A program made the translations under genes and the position numbers. A stretch of DNA of 6,443 bases, taken from assembly GCA_036794395.1 (NCBI GenBank), contig DAIRGS010000382.1, forward strand, positions 1 to 6,443, written 5' to 3'. Of this stretch, positions 1 to 6,400 are shown piece after piece (within the stretch, counting starts at the first letter, position 1; every line of letters begins with the position of its first letter). The notes under the pieces are model-generated. The model was not told where the DNA came from. It did not search any database and worked only from the letters and a program-made list of their open reading frames with translations. This DNA is from DASXMX01 sp036794395. GTDB taxonomy: Bacteria > Planctomycetota > Phycisphaerae > Tepidisphaerales > Tepidisphaeraceae.

Positions 1-213
1 TCCACGACCGCACCGGTGCAATCCAGCCCGGTGGTAACTGCGACGGCTTCGGTCACGCCGACGATCTTCGTCGTCGGGGTTACCCAGATACCCATTGTTG
101 ATTCGGTGGGAACGTCGGATAAGTCGAAGCATCACCCGACAGTTAAACCGGCGATAAAGCCAAAGTCCCCGGCCCCACAGGTGCATAAGGCAATTGCGAA
201 GAAGCACAAGTAA
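1..213 (+). CDS. C-terminal fragment of an unidentified protein (5' end outside the window)
   Basis: Frame 1 is open from the left edge to a TAA at 211-213, giving about 70 codons. The third codon positions are rich in G and C, like those of the large gene downstream, which supports real coding. The first half is a Val/Thr/Ser/Ala-rich stretch (VVTATASVTPTIFVVGVTQIP) and the second half is strongly basic, with Lys, His and Pro (DKSKHHPTVKPAIKPKSP, ending KAIAKKHK). No domain or family is recognisable. A GTG at 16 could serve as a start, but nothing like a ribosome binding site can be judged so close to the edge, so the fragment is more likely the tail of a longer gene. A basic, proline-rich C-terminus like this could be a disordered tail that binds an acidic partner, nucleic acid or cell wall; that is a guess. 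It lies 222 bases upstream of the giant gene on the same strand. Confidence 0.5.
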   Translation, partial: STTAPVQSSPVVTATASVTPTIFVVGVTQIPIVDSVGTSDKSKHHPTVKPAIKPKSPAPQVHKAIAKKHK

Positions 214-317
214 ATCGGGATATGCCGGCTGCGCCGAATGTTGGGCAAGCTGGGAAATGATGGCGAAAGAGGAACGGGTACGAGTCATCGGGTATGCCCG
301 TGGTGCCCCAAATTTAG

Positions 318-345
318 TTCCACATCGCCTTCAATGTTGTATGAT
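318..345 (+). promoter_or_regulatory. Weak candidate promoter for the giant gene
   Basis: TATGAT at 340-345 differs from the TATAAT -10 consensus by one base and sits in the AT-richest part of the intergenic region, about 90 bases ahead of the start codon. The best-spaced -35 candidate, TTCCAC at 318-323 with a 16-base spacer, matches TTGACA only in its first two bases, so the call rests almost entirely on the -10 element. Planctomycete promoters are poorly matched by the E. coli consensus, so this is a suggestion only. Confidence 0.2.
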
Positions 346-426
346 TGTTGCGACTCGGCACCGATCCATGTGAGTTAGACGCAGCCGCAAATCTCATGGG
401 GCCGTGATCTGTAGGTACGGGAATTC

Positions 427-431
427 GAGGG
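427..431 (+). promoter_or_regulatory. Possible ribosome binding site (GAGGG) before the ATG at 436
   Basis: GAGGG at 427-431 lies 4 bases ahead of the ATG at 436, slightly closer than usual. The same frame has a TAG at 412-414, and 436 is the first ATG after it, so the start cannot lie further upstream unless an unusual start codon is used. A second in-frame ATG at 448 is possible but has no better upstream signal. Confidence 0.4.
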
Positions 432-435
432 CGCG

Positions 436-3400
436 ATGGGTAGAAAAATGCTGGGCGGTGGCCCATTTCGCGCAAAGACTGCGACGGGTGACAAACGCGC
501 AAAGCGAATTGCGACGGCCAATGCAGTCGTTGCGTCCACCCATGTCGCGCACGTCTATGAAACCCTCGAAAGCCGCATCCATCTGGCGGCACATATCGCG
601 GGCAGTTCAACCGTCTACTCTACCATTCAGGCTGCCGTTGATGCCGCTGTGCCTTCGGCAGTTATTACGGTCGACAGCGGGGTTTATTCCGAACTCGTTA
701 CAGTTGGTAAGTCCCTGACGATTCGTGGTGCTCAGGCTGGCATGGATGCCCGCACGAATGCACGCCAGGCAGGCGCCACCGAGTCGGTCGTCAATGGCTC
801 TTCGGGCGGAAGCGGTCAAAGTACCGGCTTTTACATTATCGCAAATGATGTAACCATCGATGGCTTCACCGTGCAAGGCAATACAAGTCCAACGGTGTAT
901 GGCGCCGGCATCGTCATCGCCCCCAATAAGTTTGGAACGCACATCCTCGATAACATTGTGCAGACCAACGTCAGCGGACTGTTTCTCGCCAATTCCAGTG
1001 CCACCGATCCGGCGATCATCCAGTACAACGTTTTCGCCTCCAACAACAATAACGGTGACAATGGCGGCCGCGGCATCTACACCGACGGCGGCATCTCCGG
1101 CGTTGTTCTGACCAACGTCACGATTGACTCAAACTTCTTCATCCACAACCACGGCGGCGTCAACAGCAGTGGATTTGAGGCCGCCATCGCCCTCCAGGCC
1201 GGGTCGTCGGTCCAGTCCAATATCCGCATCACCAACAACACGATGGACGGGAACGGAAAGGCCCTCCTCGCTTACAACGCAAGCAATCTCACGATCCAGA
1301 ATAACACCATCACCGATAGCTCCGATGTGGATAGCGGATCGCTCCGATTTGAAGGCGGCGTCACCAATGTGCTGATTGAAAGCAACAACATCTACAACAA
1401 TCCCGCGCCTGCCATCCGCATCGACAGCAAAGTGACAGGCACGAGCAGCTCGGGATTCACGATCAATTACAACAACATCTATGGCAACGGCTACGTTGAT
1501 CTGGCCAGTCCCCCGCCAACTATTCAGCCAGGTTCGGTCATTGTCGCATCCAGCACCTATACGGGCTCGTTCAACATTCAAAATAACTGGTGGGGCGCGT
1601 CGAATGGACCCGCCGGCGACTACGTGGGCTCGGGCGATGTCGTTCGTGCCAATGGGGCTTCGGTTACTTATCAGCCGTTCAACACCACGCCCGTTGTCGC
1701 ACAGCAATCTCCTTTTACCGGCAAGGCGCAGACCGCCGACAGCCAGATCCAGGCCGTAACATTCGATCAAGGCGGCTCCAACATCGGATATCTTGCTGCC
1801 ACATCCGTCAACGCGACGATGCCATATCGCGCGACCGGCGTCCCAACTCAAACAACCGCTGATCCCGGCAGTGCGTATGATGTCCCATACGATGTCGCGA
1901 ATATGGCGGCCGGGCAAAGGCTTNNNNNNNNNNGGGCAATGGCTTGCCTACTCGGTCATCATTCCACTTTCCGGCACGTATCGAGTCGATTTCCGCATCG
2001 CCAGCGCCTCGGCCGGCGGAACATTTCACGCTACGATCGACGGCTCGTCTGTCGGCGGCACGCAATCTGTGCCCAACACGGGTGGCTCGCAAACCTGGCA
2101 AACACTCTCCAGCGGAAACTTCTCCGCGACAGCCGGCCAGCATTCGCTCAAGATCCTGTTCGATTCCAACGGCTCCGGGGGTTCAACTGTCAGCCTCCAC
2201 TGGCTGACGCTGGTTACCGTAACCCCAGCCAATGTGGCGCCTGCCGCGCCCCTCAACCTCACCGCGATCCCGGTTACGTCGTCGCAGGTCGATTTGACCT
2301 GGAGCAATAACGCCGTCAATCAGACCGGTTTTACGGTCGAACGCTCAACGGATGGCGCCAATTTTGCCCTTCTGGCGACCTTGTCCGGCGGAACGACTGC
2401 CTACGCCGATCCCGGTCTTGCGCCAAGCCGCTCGTACTTCTATCGTGTCGAAGCAACCAATAGCGTTGGCGCTTCTTCGCCGTCCAATGTCGCGACCGTG
2501 ACGACTCCGGTTCCTCCATCGGTCACACAGCTCAGCGATATCAGTTGGGTCAGCGCCACCACCGGCTTTGGTGTGATCCATCTCGATCAGAGCATCAACG
2601 GAAACCCGATTACGCTTCGCGGTACGGTTTATCCTCGTGGAATTGGAACCCATGCCGTTTCGCAGATCGTTTACAATCTGGGTGGAGCGTATAGCGGCTT
2701 CACTACCGATATCGGTGTGGACGATGAAGTGGCTAGCCCCGGTTCGGTTGTTTTCCAGATCCTCGGCGATAACAATTCTGTTCTCTACACCAGCCCGGTT
2801 TTGACCAAAGCGAGCGCTGTTGTTCACGTGAGTATCAGCGTGGCGGGCATGCAGCAGCTCACGCTTGTCGCCGGGGATGCCGGCGACGCAAATGCATTTG
2901 ACCATGCGGATTGGGCGGGTCCGGTTTTGATTCAGAGCGCGCCGGTTGCTCCAACCAATTTACAGGCGTCGTCCGCCCCGAATCAGGTCAATCTGACCTG
3001 GACTGCCAGCCCTGGCGCATCAACATACAACATCTATCGCGGCACAACCGTCGGCGGTGAATCGGCTACTGCCATCGCCACCAACGTCTCGGTAACAAAC
3101 TACTCAGACTCCAGCCTGACTCCTGGCGTCACATACTATTACAAGGTCGCGGCGGTTAACGCCGGAGGCGCCAGCACCCAGAGTAACGAGGCCTCCGCGG
3201 CCCCAACCAACTCCCAGGCACCCGCCACTCCGACAGGCGTTCAAGGATTTCCGGCAATTGGCCAGGTGTCCTTAAGCTGGCCCAACGTTGCCGGGGCGGC
3301 CTCTTACAAAATCTATCGCGGAACTTCAGCCGGCGGCGAATCTGCCACCGCCTACGCCATCAACGTTCCCCCGGGCGGCTTTATCGATTCCGGCATTACC

Positions 3401-6400
3401 CCATCGGTCACCTATTACTACAAAGTTTCGGCGGTCAACGCCTTCGGCGAAAGCGGCAAGAGCAGCGAGGTCGCCGTCAGCACTCTCCAGGCGCCGGCTC
3501 ATATCGTGATTGTCATTGAAGAGAACAAGGACAACAGCAATATCGTGGGGTTCCCGACGGCGGTCTACATCAACTCCCTTTTCCAACAGGGAGCATACTT
3601 CTCGAACTATCATGCAGTGGCGCATCCCAGTCAGCCCAATTACCTCGCGATGTTCTCCGGCTCAGCTCAGGGTGTAATCGACGATACCGTTCCCGCGTTG
3701 CAATTTAACGGCCCCAATCTCGCCGCGCAGTTGCTTTCCGCCGGCCTCACGTTCACGGGCTATTCGGAAGATCTCCCCGCAGTCGGCTCCCTGGCAGAGA
3801 CCGGCGGACCGCTCGATTCCATTGGCGTCCCTTCGTACGCACGCAAGCACAATCCCTGGTCGGATTTTTCCAATGCGCCAGGCTCGTTGAATCAACCCTT
3901 CACTGCCTTCCCAACTAATTTCGATCTGCTGCCTACGGTGTCGTTTGTCATCCCGAATCTCGACAACGACATGCACGACAGTAACGTCGCCACGGGTGAC
4001 ACCTGGCTTCAAAACAACCTGGGCGCTTATGTGACCTGGGCAAAAGCGCACAACAGCCTGCTCGTTCTCACCTGGGACGAGAACGGTACCGGGGATAGCG
4101 GCAATCAAATCCCGACCGCCATTGTTGGACAGCAGATTCGCCCGGGCACCTATTCCGAAAACACCGGCCACTACGGTCTGCTCCGCACCATCGAAGATCT
4201 ATATGGCCTCCCGGCCCTGGGCGGCGCCGCCTCCGCCACCGCAATCCAGGATATCTGGAATAGTGTCGCGCAAGCCCCCGCGCCCCCGACGGGCCTCGTG
4301 CCAACCCCGGCCGTCAGTCAGATCACGCTCGATTGGCAAGGCAGCGCCGGCGCCACCAGTTACTCGGTGTATCGCGCGGTAACGCCCGGCGGGGAAGGCG
4401 GAACGCCTATCGCGTCAGGGCTTTCAACCACTCATTTCGTTGACAGTTCACTGACGCCAGGCACTACATACTACTATCAGGTTACCGCGGTCAGCGCGTC
4501 CGGCGAAAGTGGTCGCAGCACCGAGCTTTCAACTGCAACACTAAAAGCATCCCCCGCGTTTTCAGGATTGACGGCCTCTTCCTCACTGACGTACGGCACG
4601 ACATCGATTACCCTTGGCGGCACGCTCGCCGCAGGTACGCTCATTCCCACTGGTAACGTCGTTGTCACGATCAATGGCGTGGGCACCAGCGCTGCGATCA
4701 ACGCTTCAACCGGAGCATTTTCCGCCAGCGTGGACACTCATCTACTGCCGGCTTCGGGAACGGCTTACACGGTCACCTATTCCTACGCGGGCACTTCAAG
4801 CTACAACGCCACGTCCGATGCTACGCGAACGCTGACAATCACACCGAGAGCGCTCAACGTGACGGCTTCGGGCATCGCTCGCGTGTACGATGGCACTACG
4901 CTCGCAACCGTCTCGCTGCTCGATAATCGCGTGAACGGCGATGCGCTGACGCTGAACTATGGATCAGCCGTTTTCCTCGACAAGACCGCCGCCGCGGGCA
5001 AGACGGTCAATGTTACGGGGATCGCCCTCTCGGGGACCGCTTCTACGAACTACACCCTGGCGAACTCTACCACCGCTACCACCGCAACTATTAATCAGCT
5101 GCCTTTGACGGTGACCGCGGTTGGATCGAATAAGGTTTACGATGCGACAAACGCCGCGACCGTAACGCTCTCCGACAATCGCGTTGCCGGCGATACACTC
5201 ACAGTCTCCCAGACCTCAGCGACGTTCCCCGCCAAGACCACCGGAACCGGTCTTACAATCACCGTCACCGGTATTGCGATCGCAGGCACCGACGCCGCGA
5301 ACTACGCGCTGACAACCACCACTGCGACAGCCACTGCAAATATCACAGCGTTGGCGATCACCGGCAGCGTTACCGCATCGAGCAGGGTTTACAACGCGAC
5401 CACCGCCGCCACGCTCGCAACACGAACTTTAACCGGGGTGCTGGCCGGCGATGCAGTCACTCTCACCGGTGGCACTGCCACCTTCGATACCAAGAACATC
5501 GGCATCGCCAAGACCGTCACCGCAACGGGTCTTGTCCTCGCAGGCGCCGATGCTGCCAACTACACGTTGAGCAATCCAACGAAAACCGCGACGGCCAATG
5601 TCACCGCAGCGTCTTTAAGCGGGACGATCGCGGCGTCGAACAAGGTGTTCGATGCAACCACTGCCGCCGGGATATCAACACGCTCACTGACCGGCGTGTT
5701 GGGAACCGACGGGGTCACGCTCACCGGTGGCGCCGCGACGTTTGATACGAAAAACGTCGGTACCGCCAAAACAGTTACCGCAACCGGATTCACGCTCAGC
5801 GGCGCCGATGCCGGAAACTACGCGCTATCCAATCCCACTCAAACCGCCTTGGCCAACGTCACTGCCGCCTTGGTTACCGGTACCATCACGGCAGCGAACA
5901 AGATCTACGACGCCACCGTCACCGCCACGCTCGCGACACAGACATTGACCGGCGTGCTGGGCGGCGATGTGGTCAACCTCACCGGCGGAACCGCTACCTT
6001 CGATACGAAGAACGTCGGCGTCGCTAAGACCGTAACAGCGACCGGCCTGACCCTCAGCGGAGCCGATGCGGGTAACTACGTTCTGGGCAATGCCACTGAA
6101 ACCACCACCGCCGACGTGACAGCCGCGTCGCTGACCGGCTCGGTCATGGCATCGAACAAGATTTATGATGACACAATCGCCGCGACGCTCTTGACCCGAT
6201 CGCTCAGTGGAGTCCTTGGCAGCGATGTGGTCAGCCTCGGCGGTGGCAGTGCTTCTTTTGACACAGAGGACGTGGAAGCCGGTAAGACCGTCACTGCAAC
6301 AGGCCTGGTCCTCTCCGGAGCCGATGCCGGCAATTACCTGCTGCTCAATCCCACCGAGACAGCGACGGCCGATGTGATCCCCGCACCGCTCACCGGCAGC

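Larger units (their letters stand above)
214..435. other. Intergenic region between the upstream fragment and the giant gene
   Basis: No convincing gene lies in these 222 bases. Two very short inverted repeats are present (cggc-tgc-gccg at 226-236 and cggg-tatg-cccg at 289-300), but their stems are only 4 base pairs and no T-tract follows, so neither is called a terminator. A 37-codon open frame at 260-373 starts MAKEERVRVIGYAR, which faintly recalls the start of serine recombinases and then loses the likeness; it is discussed as a weak finding. The 311-345 stretch is richer in A and T than its surroundings and is the most promoter-like part. Confidence 0.6.

Noticed and set aside
226..236. 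Possible terminator hairpin after the upstream gene fragment
   Set aside because: The stem has only 4 base pairs with a 3-base loop and no following T-tract. The similar hairpin at 289-300 fails for the same reasons.
1129..1917. Long antisense open frame (about 262 codons) opposite the beta-helix
   Set aside because: It lies wholly within a region whose forward translation gives clear beta-helix and CBM6 motifs. The antisense product shows no recognisable domain, and such shadows are common opposite GC-rich codons.
1912..1945. Programmed ribosomal frameshift or real frameshift mutation
   Set aside because: The frame change coincides exactly with an N run flanked by duplicated ends, which an assembly overlap explains fully.
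1934..2310. Continuation of frame 1 after the Ns to a stop near 2310
   Set aside because: The translation is Arg- and Pro-rich and matches nothing, whereas frame 2 continues the CBM6 and Fn3 domains without a break to 6443.
2345..2905. Antisense open frame (about 186 codons) opposite Fn3-1 and NPCBM
   Set aside because: The forward strand encodes complete Fn3 and NPCBM domains, and the antisense product resembles no family.
3662..4171. Antisense open frame (about 169 codons) opposite the phosphoesterase
   Set aside because: The forward strand carries every expected phosphoesterase motif here, so the antisense frame is a by-product of codon bias.
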